A DNA stretch of 64,000 nt from an uncultured Ruminococcus sp. (GCA_910576995.1 CAJTLC010000002.1:1-64000), one strand, 5' to 3'; shown: positions 51,963-60,843, counted from the stretch's first letter. Notes: generated by a model from the letters alone, not told the origin. A program made the numbers and translations.

Positions 51963-52949
51963 TTAAAGCATTTTACTCCTTAATTCCTCTCCGCTTAAAG
52001 GCGAAAGATATGCAGGAGCAATATCGAATGCAGTTTTGCAGCCTGTCGCGCCCTCTGATTTTAATCTTGCCAACGCTCTTGCGTAGCAGATAAGCACGCT
52101 TGCGGTAAATTCCGGATTCGACTCCAGCTTCAGTGAATATTCTATCATCTGATGAGTCTTTTCGCCGTCGCCTGTCATTCCGCTGCGCATTACAAAACCG
52201 CCGTGCGGCATTTTATTGTGAACCGCGTCGAATTCCTCTTCGGAAATAAAGTTTACCGTAGTATCATACTCGTCGAAATAATTCTTCATAGTCTTGATAG
52301 ATTCCTCAATTTTCGCGAGATCTGCGCCCTCTTCGGGTACTACCCAGCATTCGCGGAGATGCTTCTGACGAGTGGTAAGTTCAGGCTGCGAACCGCTTCT
52401 GACAGCTTCCATTGCAGATTCGATCGGAACAGTATACTGAATTCCTCTCTTAACGCCCTCAACACGGCGGATAGCGTCGGAATGACCCTGACTTACGCCC
52501 TTGCCCCAGAATGTATAAGTTTTGCCATTTGGAAGAATGGATTCCGCATAAAGTCTGTTCAGCGAGAAGAGTCCCGGATCCCAGCCAAGTGAAATGAACG
52601 CAAGATGTCCGCTTTCCTTTGCAGCCTTGTCAACATTTGTAAAATGTTCCGGAATTCTTGCATGAGTATCAAAGCTGTCGATAACGTTGAAATTCTTAGC
52701 AAGTTCGGGAGTCTGCTTAGGAAGATCGGTCGCACTTCCGCCGCAGATTATCATAACATCTATATCGTCGGTCATCGAAACCGCGTCGTCCATACTGTAA
52801 ACTTTCGCATTCGTCGCAGTTTTCACAGTCGAAGGGTCGCGTCTTGTGAATACTCCCGCAAGTTCCATATCGGCGTTTTGAGCTATTGCGAGTTCAACTC
52901 CCCTGCCCAGATTGCCGTATCCTGCGATACCTATTCTGATTTTGCTCAT
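51963..52949 (-). CDS. ddh: meso-Diaminopimelate dehydrogenase
   Basis: This 328-residue NADPH enzyme converts tetrahydrodipicolinate directly to meso-diaminopimelate. It has the nucleotide site RIGIAGYGNLGRGVE and the family landmarks SFDTHARIP, LGWDPGLFSLNRLYAE and HGGFVMRSG. It gives the organism the one-step route to peptidoglycan diaminopimelate and lysine. It follows dapB by 17 bases in the riboswitch-controlled operon. Confidence 0.94.
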   Translation of the reverse strand: MSKIRIGIAGYGNLGRGVELAIAQNADMELAGVFTRRDPSTVKTATNAKVYSMDDAVSMTDDIDVMIICGGSATDLPKQTPELAKNFNVIDSFDTHARIPEHFTNVDKAAKESGHLAFISLGWDPGLFSLNRLYAESILPNGKTYTFWGKGVSQGHSDAIRRVEGVKRGIQYTVPIESAMEAVRSGSQPELTTRQKHLRECWVVPEEGADLAKIEESIKTMKNYFDEYDTTVNFISEEEFDAVHNKMPHGGFVMRSGMTGDGEKTHQMIEYSLKLESNPEFTASVLICYARALARLKSEGATGCKTAFDIAPAYLSPLSGEELRSKML

Positions 52950-52966
52950 TATTTATCCGTCCTTTC

Positions 52967-53716
52967 TCAAATCAACATCTGCATATCATAAAGTCCTGCC
53001 GGTTTATCTTTGAGATAAATCGCAGCCTTGACCGAACCCTCGGCGAAAACGGTTTTCGAAGCCGCAGAATGAGACAGCGTGATAACCTCGTCGTTGCCTG
53101 CAAATATAACATCGTGTTCGCCAACGATAGTGCCGCCTCTGATAGCATGCATTCCAATCTCGTTTTTCTCGCGCTTTGCACGGCGCGAATGACGGTCGTA
53201 AACGTACTGCTTGGAATTATCAAGCGTCTCGTTTACGGCGTTTGCAAGCATTATAGCCGTTCCGCTCGGAGCGTCAAGCTTCTGGTTGTGATGTTTTTCA
53301 ACGATCTCAATGTCGAATCTGTCACCCAGAACTTCCGCAGCCTTTTTCGCAAGCTGAACGAGAAGATTGATTCCCAGCGACATATTGAACGTGAAGAATA
53401 CGGGGATCTGTTCCACGGCAGCCTTTATTTTGGCGATCTGCTCGTCGCTGTAGCCCGTGGAAGCAACTACAAGCGGAGTTCCCGTAGAAAGGCAGTATTC
53501 CAGCAGTCCGTCGAGTGAAGCCGGATTCGAAAAATCTATGATAACATCGGGCTTAACCGGAAGTTCATTCGGCTTGGCGACGATCGGGAAATCGGCATAC
53601 TGCTCGGTATAAAGATCGATACCTGCAACGACTTTGCAGTCCTCTCTATCCTTAACGCAGCCGTAAATGGTTCTGCCCATCTTGCCGTTCGCGCCGCATA
53701 TTGCTATATTTGTCAT
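52967..53716 (-). CDS. dapB: 4-Hydroxy-tetrahydrodipicolinate reductase
   Basis: The protein has 249 residues, with the NAD(P)H site ICGANGKMGRTIY and the catalytic/substrate motif EKHHNQKLDAPSGTA. The GGTIVGEHDVIFAG motif is also present. It reduces the DapA product. It lies between dapA and ddh in the same transcript. Confidence 0.95.
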   Translation of the reverse strand: MTNIAICGANGKMGRTIYGCVKDREDCKVVAGIDLYTEQYADFPIVAKPNELPVKPDVIIDFSNPASLDGLLEYCLSTGTPLVVASTGYSDEQIAKIKAAVEQIPVFFTFNMSLGINLLVQLAKKAAEVLGDRFDIEIVEKHHNQKLDAPSGTAIMLANAVNETLDNSKQYVYDRHSRRAKREKNEIGMHAIRGGTIVGEHDVIFAGNDEVITLSHSAASKTVFAEGSVKAAIYLKDKPAGLYDMQMLI

Positions 53717-53753
53717 GTTTTTACTCTCCTTTTATTTTACGAATGCATTAACT

Positions 53754-54641
53754 TCAGACAAGACCGTGCTTTTCAAGCGACGCTCTTAGAGCCGCCTTAT
53801 GCTCGTCGGTCATCTCCACAAGCGGAAGTCTGCAAGGACCTGCATTAACACCCATCATATTAACGGCTTCCTTGACAGGAATCGGATTCACCTCAATAAA
53901 CAGATTATTGATCAGATCAAGATATTCTATCTGAAGCTTTGTAGCTTCGGCAAAATTGTTGTCGAGACAATACTGCGTCATCATATGAGTTTCCTTGGGA
54001 ATAACATGTGAAAGTACGGAAATAACGCCCTTAGCGCCCAGCGACATAAGAGGAACGATCATATCGTCGTTGCCGCTGTAAACGTCGATCATATCGCCGC
54101 ATTCCGCGATAAGCTTTGCGGCATAGCTAATATTTCCGCTTGCTTCCTTAACGGCAGCGATATTGCGATGTTCCGCAAGCTTTTTGATAGTTGCGACTTC
54201 CATATTAACGCCCGTTCTTCCGGGAATATTATAAAGCACGATCGGAATATTAACAGCGTCGGCAATAGCAGTGAAATGGGCAATAAGTCCGTTCTGAGTG
54301 GTCTTGTTGTAATAGGGAGTGACAAGCAGAAGAGCGTCAACGCCAACGCTTTCGGCTTCCTTAGAAAGCTTAACAGCGTATGCCGTATCGTTGCTGCCTG
54401 TTCCCGCTATAACCGGAACTCTGCCGTTTACGCGTTCTACGGCGAATCTGATGCAATCAAGATGCTCCGCGTCCGTCATTGTGGAAGCTTCGCCCGTAGT
54501 ACCGCAGATAACTATAGCGTCTGTGCTGTTTTCTATCTGCGAATCTATCATTTCGCCGAGTACGTCGTAATTGATCGAACCGTCGGCATTCATAGGTGTG
54601 ATAATGGCAATTGCCGCACCTGTAAAAATAGTGTTCTTCAT
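53754..54641 (-). CDS. dapA: 4-Hydroxy-tetrahydrodipicolinate synthase
   Basis: This 295-residue TIM-barrel lyase condenses pyruvate and aspartate semialdehyde. It shows GTTGEASTM, LYNIPGRTGVNM with the catalytic Tyr, and AVKEASGNISYA with the Schiff-base Lys. It is the third gene of the lysine operon. Confidence 0.96.
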   Translation of the reverse strand: MKNTIFTGAAIAIITPMNADGSINYDVLGEMIDSQIENSTDAIVICGTTGEASTMTDAEHLDCIRFAVERVNGRVPVIAGTGSNDTAYAVKLSKEAESVGVDALLLVTPYYNKTTQNGLIAHFTAIADAVNIPIVLYNIPGRTGVNMEVATIKKLAEHRNIAAVKEASGNISYAAKLIAECGDMIDVYSGNDDMIVPLMSLGAKGVISVLSHVIPKETHMMTQYCLDNNFAEATKLQIEYLDLINNLFIEVNPIPVKEAVNMMGVNAGPCRLPLVEMTDEHKAALRASLEKHGLV

Positions 54642-54653
54642 AGAGATTTCCTT

Positions 54654-55256
54654 TCATTCGGGATAATTCAGCCAGTTTTCACCGTTAAAATCATCAATAT
54701 TTTCAAGAAGATCATTTATATAATTTTCGGCTTCTTTCTGAACGGGATACCACACAAGTGACTGCCCGAAGCCGTATGTCCTCATTCGTTTTGCCGTTGC
54801 AGCTCTCCATTTGAGCATACGTCTTGTACCGTTATCGGGCAGAAGCACACAGTCTTTCGCATCTGCAACAACATTATAATCTCGATCATTATTTTCATCA
54901 TACTGCACGCTGCGGTAAACGGTTGCATTTTTATACCAGCCGACAATTACGCATTCGTTCGTATCGGCAGTCGCGCACCAAACGACTAAAACGTCGTCTT
55001 CCTTTTGAGCGTTTTTTTTGCAGCCCGAAATCTTTTCTATGTGCAACTGATTCGTATTTTTGCCGTTTGTCGATTTGGTCTCGACAAATCCGAGACATTT
55101 CTTAGAGCCGTTTACATCGAACACCTTGAAATTGTACTCTTCTCCGCCATAACCGTTTTCAGCAATAAAAGCGCCGCCGTTATAAGGTTTATCGTTAAAT
55201 TCATTAACGCCCTTATAGTATCTCATATGTGCAGTTTTGCAAAAAAGTATCTTCAT
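54654..55256 (-). CDS. Conserved hypothetical protein inside the lysine operon
   Basis: This 200-residue protein has no known lysine role. The segments MKILFCKTAHMRYYKGV, FIAENGYGGEEYNF and VVWCATADTNECVIVGWYKNATVYR (key part VIVGWYKNATVYR) match a domain I recall at the N-terminus of HNH-type and restriction-linked proteins, possibly a PUA/EVE-like fold. No HNH motif follows here. It overlaps asd by 1 base and leads into dapA by 12 bases, so it is co-expressed under lysine control. Function unknown. Confidence 0.7.
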   Translation of the reverse strand: MKILFCKTAHMRYYKGVNEFNDKPYNGGAFIAENGYGGEEYNFKVFDVNGSKKCLGFVETKSTNGKNTNQLHIEKISGCKKNAQKEDDVLVVWCATADTNECVIVGWYKNATVYRSVQYDENNDRDYNVVADAKDCVLLPDNGTRRMLKWRAATAKRMRTYGFGQSLVWYPVQKEAENYINDLLENIDDFNGENWLNYPE

Positions 55257-56335
55257 TAGTCAAAATAACCCTTGGCAGCAAGAAGCTCGGCAAGAAGTAC
55301 GCCGCCGCCTGCCGCTCCTCTGAGCGTATTGTGGGAGAGGCATACAAACTTGTAATCGTACTGCGTATCTTCGCGGAGACGTCCTGTAGATACAGCCATT
55401 CCGTTTTCGAGATTTCTGTCAAGCTTAGCCTGCGGACGATTGTCGTCCTCGAAATAATGGATAAACTGCTTGGGCGCGCTCGGTAATTCAAGTTCCTGAG
55501 GAACTCCCTTGAAATCAGCCCAGAGCTGAAGAATTTCCTCCTTTGAGGGCTTATTCTCAAAGCTTACGAATACTGCCGCAGTATGACCGTCGGAAACTGG
55601 AACTCGGAGACACTGAGTTGTAATAGAGGGCGCCGAAGCCTTAACTATCTCGTTGCCCTTGATCTCGCCCCATACTTTCAGAGGCTCCTGCTCCGATTTT
55701 TCTTCCTCTCCGCCGATATATGGGATAAGATTATCGACCATTTCGGGCCATGTTTCGAAATTCTTGCCTGCTCCCGAAATCGCCTGATATGTGCAGGCGA
55801 GAACGTTTTTCAGACCGAATTTTCTGAGCGGATGAAGCGCGGGAACATAGCTCTGGATAGAGCAGTTGGATTTTACTGCAATAAATCCGCGCTTAGTTCC
55901 GAGACGTTCTCTCTGAGCCTTGATAATCTCGATATGATCGGGGTTTATCTCCGGAACTACCATAGGTACGTCGGGAGTGAATCTATGTGCGGAATTGTTG
56001 GAAACTATCGGGCATTCAGCCTTTGCGTAAGCTTCTTCCAAAGCCTTTATCTCGTCTTTTTTCATATCAACTGCGCAGAAGCAGAAATCTACCATAGAAG
56101 CGATCTTCTCAATATCTGCCGTTGCGTCCATAAGAACCATGTTTTTCATTGATTCGGGCATGGGAACAGCCATTTTCCAGCGGTTTCCTGCAACCTCCTC
56201 GTACGTCTTGCCTGCGCTTCTCGGAGACGCCGCAAGCACCTTTACGTTGAACCATGGATGATTCTCCAGAAGCGTTGCAAAGCGCTGTCCAACCATGCCC
56301 GTAGCGCCGATAATTCCCACGTTGTACTGTTTCAT
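55256..56335 (-). CDS. asd: Aspartate-semialdehyde dehydrogenase
   Basis: The protein is 359 residues from the ATG at 56335 with GAGGAG upstream; the frame opens further but runs into the riboswitch terminator. NADP site GIIGATGMVGQRF, catalytic Cys in KSNCSIQSY, and ISGAGKNFETWPEM are visible; it is of the longer archaeal/fungal-like type. It supplies aspartate semialdehyde for lysine and diaminopimelate. It is the first gene of the operon under the lysine riboswitch. Confidence 0.94.
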   Translation of the reverse strand: MKQYNVGIIGATGMVGQRFATLLENHPWFNVKVLAASPRSAGKTYEEVAGNRWKMAVPMPESMKNMVLMDATADIEKIASMVDFCFCAVDMKKDEIKALEEAYAKAECPIVSNNSAHRFTPDVPMVVPEINPDHIEIIKAQRERLGTKRGFIAVKSNCSIQSYVPALHPLRKFGLKNVLACTYQAISGAGKNFETWPEMVDNLIPYIGGEEEKSEQEPLKVWGEIKGNEIVKASAPSITTQCLRVPVSDGHTAAVFVSFENKPSKEEILQLWADFKGVPQELELPSAPKQFIHYFEDDNRPQAKLDRNLENGMAVSTGRLREDTQYDYKFVCLSHNTLRGAAGGGVLLAELLAAKGYFD

Positions 56336-56363
56336 ATTTTTTCTCCTCGTAAAAAATTTTGCA

Positions 56364-56393
56364 AAAAATAAGAAAACCGGTTGCAAACCGGCT
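56364..56393 (-). terminator. Riboswitch expression-platform terminator
   Basis: On the minus strand, CCGGTTTGCAACCGG is followed by TTTTCTTATTTTTT, just upstream of the asd ribosome site. It can end transcription when lysine is bound to the aptamer. Confidence 0.85.
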
Positions 56394-56439
56394 CATCATG
56401 AGTTATAATAGAAGTATTGGCACAGCTAAAAAACATATG

Positions 56440-56610
56440 CCGATAGCTCTCCACCATGATCATGATGACAGCCGCAGATCTCTTAAATCTACAGCCGAAA
56501 CGGAATCTGCCGAAAACCGTTCCTCGGCGGCATTGCCTTTCACCACGCTTCATCGGATCGGACAACCTCCCCGTGGTTACTATTCGCAGCCGCGCCTCTA
56601 CCTGTATCTA
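56440..56610 (-). ncRNA. Lysine riboswitch (L box)
   Basis: Read on the minus strand, the hallmark strings of the lysine aptamer occur in order: AGGTAGAGGCGC near the 5' end, AGTAACCACGGGGAGGTTGT, GATGAAGCGTGGTGAAAGGC, and TGCCGCCGAGGAACGG. A closing GGTGGAGAGCTATC stands near the 3' end. The aptamer sits between its promoter and an intrinsic terminator before asd. It explains co-regulation of asd, dapA, dapB and ddh by lysine. Confidence 0.93.
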
Positions 56611-56638
56611 TAATATCACTTTATAGTTATTCTGTCAA
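56610..56638 (-). promoter_or_regulatory. Promoter of the lysine operon
   Basis: On the minus strand, TTGACA (56638-56633) and TATTAT (56615-56610) are 17 bases apart, placing the transcript start at the riboswitch 5' end. Confidence 0.88.
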
Positions 56639-56679
56639 TATCTTTTTTGAAAAAAATTTATCTCTGAAGGAGTTTATTT

Positions 56680-57711
56680 ATGGAATTATTAAAATCCGAC
56701 TTTTACTATGACCTGCCCGAAGAACTGATAGCTCAAACGCCAGTCGAGCCTCGCAATGCTTCGAGAATGATGTGCGTCGACCGCAAAACCGGTGTTGTCG
56801 CTCACGACCATTTCTATAATTTATGCTCTCACCTGAAAAAAGGTGACCTGCTTGTTATGAACGATTCAAGAGTAATTCCTGCGCGGCTTTACGGAGAAAA
56901 GATCGATAACGGCACTTTTATTGAATTCCTGCTGCTGGAGCAGAAAGGCGATAAACTCTGGGAGATAATCTGCCGTCCTGGTAAAAAAGCCAAAGTCGGA
57001 ACGAAATTTTCATTCGGCGGCGGTCGGCTTATCGCGGAAGTTGCAGAAGTTAAGGACGACGGCAACCGCATAGTTAAATTCGAATGTGACGGGAATTTTT
57101 TCACTGCTCTCGAAGACGTGGGACAAATGCCGCTGCCGCCCTACATAAAAGAAAAACTCGAAAACAAGGAACGCTATCAGACGGTATATTCCAACGAACT
57201 CGGTTCAGCCGCCGCGCCTACGGCAGGACTTCATTTCACTCCTGAAATGCTTGACGAACTTCGTGCAATGGGCGTGAAAACAGCGTTTGTGACTCTTCAT
57301 GTCGGACTCGGAACATTCCGACCCGTAAAGGAAGACAATGTTCTCAATCACAAAATGCACAGCGAGCATTATCATTTACCAAAAGAAACTGCCGATTTGA
57401 TAAACTCTACCAAAGCCGAGGGCGGACGAGTCATTGCCGTCGGAACTACGACCTGCCGCACTCTTGAAAGCGTCGCGTCGTTTTACGGCGATATTTCCGA
57501 GCGCGACGGCTATACGGATATCTTTATTTATCCCGGATATGAATTCAAATGCATCGACGGTCTTATCACCAATTTTCATCTCCCAGAAAGCACGCTTATC
57601 ATGCTTGTATCGGCATTTATGGGCTATGATAATACCATGAACGCATATAAGACTGCTGTCGAGGAAAAATATCGCTTTTTCAGCTTCGGAGATTCCATGT
57701 GCATCTTGTAA
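56680..57711 (+). CDS. queA: S-adenosylmethionine:tRNA ribosyltransferase-isomerase
   Basis: This 343-residue enzyme adds an epoxycyclopentane group from SAM to 7-deazaguanine in tRNA during queuosine synthesis. It shows YDLPEELIAQTPVEPR, LLVMNDSRVIPARLYG, SAAAPTAGLHFT and FVTLHVGLGTFRPV, the full set of family motifs. GAAGGAG precedes the ATG. It is divergent from the lysine operon. Confidence 0.96.
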   Translation: MELLKSDFYYDLPEELIAQTPVEPRNASRMMCVDRKTGVVAHDHFYNLCSHLKKGDLLVMNDSRVIPARLYGEKIDNGTFIEFLLLEQKGDKLWEIICRPGKKAKVGTKFSFGGGRLIAEVAEVKDDGNRIVKFECDGNFFTALEDVGQMPLPPYIKEKLENKERYQTVYSNELGSAAAPTAGLHFTPEMLDELRAMGVKTAFVTLHVGLGTFRPVKEDNVLNHKMHSEHYHLPKETADLINSTKAEGGRVIAVGTTTCRTLESVASFYGDISERDGYTDIFIYPGYEFKCIDGLITNFHLPESTLIMLVSAFMGYDNTMNAYKTAVEEKYRFFSFGDSMCIL

Positions 57712-57751
57712 TCCGATTACATTTGTCACGCTCAAAATTACAAATTACCTC

Positions 57752-57780
57752 TTGGAAAAAAACTACAAATGCATTATAAT
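57752..57780 (+). promoter_or_regulatory. Promoter of the 57817-60024 operon
   Basis: TTGGAA (57752-57757) and TATAAT (57775-57780) are 17 bases apart, 36 bases before the first start codon. Confidence 0.75.
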
Positions 57781-57816
57781 AAATAATAGTATTATTATAT
57801 TTTGGGAGGTAAAATC

Positions 57817-58068
57817 ATGGATATAATTGAAATATTAAGCGGATTGATGCTGATCGCAGTCATATTCGTAATTCCGGCAGCCCTATTAGTTTTATTAATA
57901 TGGTTCATCGTATGCATCGTCAGATATCTGCGCGTACCAAAAAGCAATACGGAACTTCGCAGATCGCGCCGCTTTCCACTAATAATATCGCTTGTGATAG
58001 TTGCTGTTTTAGCCGCATCATCTGCCGCGATAGTCATTCTTTTCTCCATGTCGCTGAGCCATATGTAG
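57817..58068 (+). CDS. Small two-helix membrane protein
   Basis: The protein is 83 residues from the ATG at 57817 with GGGAGG upstream; an earlier in-frame ATG at 57802 falls within that ribosome site. Two membrane helices (about 5-35 and 55-80) flank a basic loop (RYLRVPKSNTELRRSRR). The family is not recognised. It is the first gene of a five-gene transcript leading to the PstS-like protein. Confidence 0.75.
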   Translation: MDIIEILSGLMLIAVIFVIPAALLVLLIWFIVCIVRYLRVPKSNTELRRSRRFPLIISLVIVAVLAASSAAIVILFSMSLSHM

Positions 58069-58077
58069 GAGGCTTCC

Positions 58078-58215
58078 ATGAGTGATAAATTATTCCGCCG
58101 TATTATCGCGGCTCTGACTGCTGTAGGCTGTATTTCAACTATCCTGCTCGTTGTGTATACCATTTTAATTTACCGCGACTGCTCGATAATTTCATTTATC
58201 GCCAACGGGAGGTAA
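58078..58215 (+). CDS. Small membrane protein, 45 residues
   Basis: AGGAGG precedes the ATG at 58078, which is 9 bases after the previous stop. The peptide starts MSDKLFRRIIAAL and has one membrane helix (about 9-32), then a short polar tail ending IANGR. The stop overlaps the ribosome site of the next gene. Spacing and ribosome sites on both sides support it. Confidence 0.72.
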   Translation: MSDKLFRRIIAALTAVGCISTILLVVYTILIYRDCSIISFIANGR

Positions 58216-58218
58216 CAT

Positions 58219-59175
58219 ATGAAAAAGCTTACAAAACAATTCCTTGCCATTTCCTCACTTGTACTCGGATTTGCAGTATTCGATCTAACGCTGTATAACG
58301 TCTGCACAAAGCCATGTATACCCGATACAAGTTCGGGAATGCAGGCGAAATCCATTGAACTGGACAAATATCTTCCCTTTGAGGAGAATTCCGAAATAAT
58401 AAAAATGCGCTCTGAATTTCAGATTACGAACGATATTCCCGTTATAGACGGAGCAGCCGCTCTTTATCCGATATACTCGGCGGCAGTTAACGCGGTATAT
58501 CCCGAAGATTCCGTTGAATTTAACGGCAGTGATTTCACCTCTGAAAGCAAGCTGCAAATGAGGAATACGAGAGGCGCGTACCAATCCGTTGTCGACGGTG
58601 GGGCAGATATTATAATCTGCGCAAAACCCTCTGCGGAACAGCTTGCATATGCCGAAGAAAAATCAGTCGATCTCGAAATGATACCCATAGGCTGCGAAGC
58701 GTTTGTATTCCTCGTAAATGGCGATAATCCAGTAGATGATCTTTCGCAGCAGCAGATCAGGAATATTTACAGCGGCAAATGCAAAAATTGGTCGGAAGCA
58801 GGCGGCAGAAATCTTCCAATTAACGCGCTCTCCCGCAATCAGGGCAGCGGCAGTCAGACTGCGATGCTTTCGTTTATGAATGGCGAAGAGATCAGAAAAA
58901 ATCCAATTGGATTTATGGGAAGTTCGATAGGATTTTCATTTCGATATTACGTTGAGGACGTCGTTGAAAACGGAAATATCAAAATGCTGTCTGTCGACGG
59001 AGTATATCCAAACCGCGAAAATATTGCAAACGGAAAATATCCGATAGTCAGCAATTTTTACGCAGTTTACGATAAAAGCAACGATAACCCCAATATTCAG
59101 CTGCTTATCGACTGGCTGCTTTCCGAAGAAGGGCAGCGGATGATATATGAAACGGGTTACATTCCATTGAGTTAG
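58219..59175 (+). CDS. PstS-like periplasmic-binding-type protein
   Basis: This 318-residue protein has an N-terminal hydrophobic helix (about 8-28) that anchors or exports it, and then a phosphate/molybdate-type binding fold of the PBP_like_2 kind. It shows IPVIDGAAALYPIYSA with the SGAL-like substrate loop changed to DGAAAL, GGADIIICAKPS, LSRNQGSGSQTAM and LSEEGQRMIYETGYIPL. No PstC, PstA or PstB genes are near. It may be a sensor or signalling component instead of a transporter part, which the PAS gene next door supports. Confidence 0.83.
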   Translation: MKKLTKQFLAISSLVLGFAVFDLTLYNVCTKPCIPDTSSGMQAKSIELDKYLPFEENSEIIKMRSEFQITNDIPVIDGAAALYPIYSAAVNAVYPEDSVEFNGSDFTSESKLQMRNTRGAYQSVVDGGADIIICAKPSAEQLAYAEEKSVDLEMIPIGCEAFVFLVNGDNPVDDLSQQQIRNIYSGKCKNWSEAGGRNLPINALSRNQGSGSQTAMLSFMNGEEIRKNPIGFMGSSIGFSFRYYVEDVVENGNIKMLSVDGVYPNRENIANGKYPIVSNFYAVYDKSNDNPNIQLLIDWLLSEEGQRMIYETGYIPLS

Positions 59176-59186
59176 GAGTTATATTT

Positions 59187-59561
59187 ATGGAACTTTCTGT
59201 TTTTTTCAAAAGCGTGATCGATTCAGATTCCGCTCCCATAGTTATATGCAACAAGGAGCATGAGATAATTTATATGAATCCTACGGCTGTTGAACGATAC
59301 TATAAAAGAGGAGGAGCGAAGCTTATCGGGAAATCGCTTCTCGACTGTCATAACGCCGAATCAAATCAGAAAATAAAAACTGTTCTGGAATGGTTTGGAA
59401 AATCTTCTGATAATAACAAGATATTTACTTTCCGTAATCTCAAAGAAAATAAGGACGTTTATATGATAGCTTTGCGGAACGAGCTCGGAGAGCTTATCGG
59501 ATATTACGAAAAACACGAATATCGCTCTTGCGAAACTGCCATGCCGTATGAAAAAATATAA
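59187..59561 (+). CDS. Stand-alone PAS domain protein
   Basis: This 124-residue protein consists of one PAS domain (DSAPIVICNKEHEIIYMNPTAVERY start; ELGELIGYYE end). PAS domains bind small ligands, haem or flavin and pass signals to partners. No output domain is attached. AGGAG precedes the ATG. It overlaps the next gene by 14 bases. Confidence 0.85.
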   Translation: MELSVFFKSVIDSDSAPIVICNKEHEIIYMNPTAVERYYKRGGAKLIGKSLLDCHNAESNQKIKTVLEWFGKSSDNNKIFTFRNLKENKDVYMIALRNELGELIGYYEKHEYRSCETAMPYEKI

Positions 59562-60024
59562 CATACAACTTAATCCACAGCATTCGGAAACGATTGAATT
59601 TCAAAAACGCAATAAAGATGAAGTACACCGAAAATTTCTGATAAACTGCCTTATTTCTGGAATATATATTTATTTTGGTATATTACTAAATACTTTTTCT
59701 TACTGCAAAACGCTGAAATTTATTAATAGTTTTTCAAACTTTTGGAATTCCGATGGCTTGAGCGAATTCGTTTCCGCAATAAAAATGGTTATTTCGGTCG
59801 GCGGATTGGTGAAATATACCATAGCGCGCTATCTCGTCGGTTATCCGTTTCTGGCGGCAGGAATAATTTCATCTGTATTATCGGCTGCCGCATACAGCTG
59901 CATGAACGGCAAAGCAAGCAAAACTACAGCATATAAAGTAACAAAATCATTCGCAACCGCGTCGTATTTTCTGCCGCTGATTTCCGCAATATTTTTTATC
60001 TGGATAATGTTCATACCAATTTGA
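59548..60024 (+). CDS. Hypothetical membrane protein, 158 residues
   Basis: The gene overlaps the PAS gene by 14 bases, so translation is coupled. A polar N-terminus of about 30 residues is followed by three to four membrane helices (about 30-48, 85-120, 137-156). The family is not recognised. As the last gene of the operon it may be the membrane partner of the PAS/PstS-like pair, which is inference from position. Confidence 0.68.
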   Translation: MKKYNIQLNPQHSETIEFQKRNKDEVHRKFLINCLISGIYIYFGILLNTFSYCKTLKFINSFSNFWNSDGLSEFVSAIKMVISVGGLVKYTIARYLVGYPFLAAGIISSVLSAAAYSCMNGKASKTTAYKVTKSFATASYFLPLISAIFFIWIMFIPI

Positions 60025-60075
60025 TTACAATTGTCAAAATATAAATAATACTATTTGGCATTAATGGTCATTAAA

Positions 60076-60114
60076 CTAAAAATCTCCGCTCTGCTTTTAA
60101 GGCAGAACGGAGAT
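60076..60114 (-). terminator. Terminator downstream of the anchor remnant
   Basis: The arms ATCTCCG/CGGAGAT plus CTGC/GCAG with a small internal loop are followed by TTTTTAG on the minus strand. Confidence 0.7.
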
Positions 60115-60168
60115 AAATATTATATATCTAAATTAAAATCAATTTTATGGCTCATTTACCATACTTGT

Positions 60169-60399
60169 TTACTGACGCTTTTTTGAAATACAAAACATTC
60201 CCAATGCCGACAACAAAACAGCGCCTATTCCGATAATTCCCTTATCGCCTGTTTTGGGAGAATCCTCTTTTGCAGACGAATTTTTTGTAGTAGTTGAAAC
60301 AACAGTTGTTGTATTTCTCGTGGTTGTTATATTCTGCGATGTAGTTTCCGACGATGTTTCTTCTGTCGTTGTATTAGAAACTATATTTTTGATGTAAAT
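60169..60399 (-). pseudogene. 3' remnant of a cell-wall-anchored protein gene
   Basis: The minus-strand frame from 60399 to the stop at 60169 encodes a Thr-rich linker (TTTEETSSETTSQNITTT) and a sorting signal SPKTGD, then a hydrophobic helix and KKRQ, the pattern of LPxTG-like sortase substrates. A stop codon closes the frame at 60400-60402 and no start codon is present, so the exported N-terminal part is gone. The sequence to the right changes abruptly to AT-rich DNA without a gene, which marks the likely deletion or insertion point. Confidence 0.75.
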
Positions 60400-60843
60400 T
60401 CATAATTAAGAAATTATGTGTTTTTTAGAATTTTATATGTTGAAAATACAAACCGAACTATTTATAGTATTTTATCAAGAATATGTTTGCCCATTGAAAT
60501 ATCATGAAATTATGTATGAGAAATTATATCTATATATTAATGCCTTAAAATATGTAAAATTCCCCGTTGCATTTTTAAAGTTTGTATATTTATACAATTC
60601 TAAATATCTTAATTATATTAGAATTGTTAAACATTCACATTTAACCTTATCATTCATAAATGAATAATTTTTTCTGCATAATAACTATAAGTTATGCCTG
60701 CAATTATTATACAAAACGTTCATATACTTGTCAACACTTACGCACTAATCGCCGATATCGCGCACTATTTGCCCAAAAGCCTTGAACTACGGCTTTTCCT
60801 TGTCAGTCTCAAAATCTGTATGCGTCGAGATTTTAAACAAGTT
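60400..60843. other. AT-rich stretch without a convincing gene
   Basis: The open frames here (for example 60416-60667) are low in GC and Lys/Tyr/Phe-rich, with no ribosome site or recognisable domain. The only structure I see is the terminator-like pair AAAAGCC/GGCTTTT at 60775-60797, which would end the helix-hairpin-helix gene on the minus strand. The stretch may be decayed coding DNA. Confidence 0.55.
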
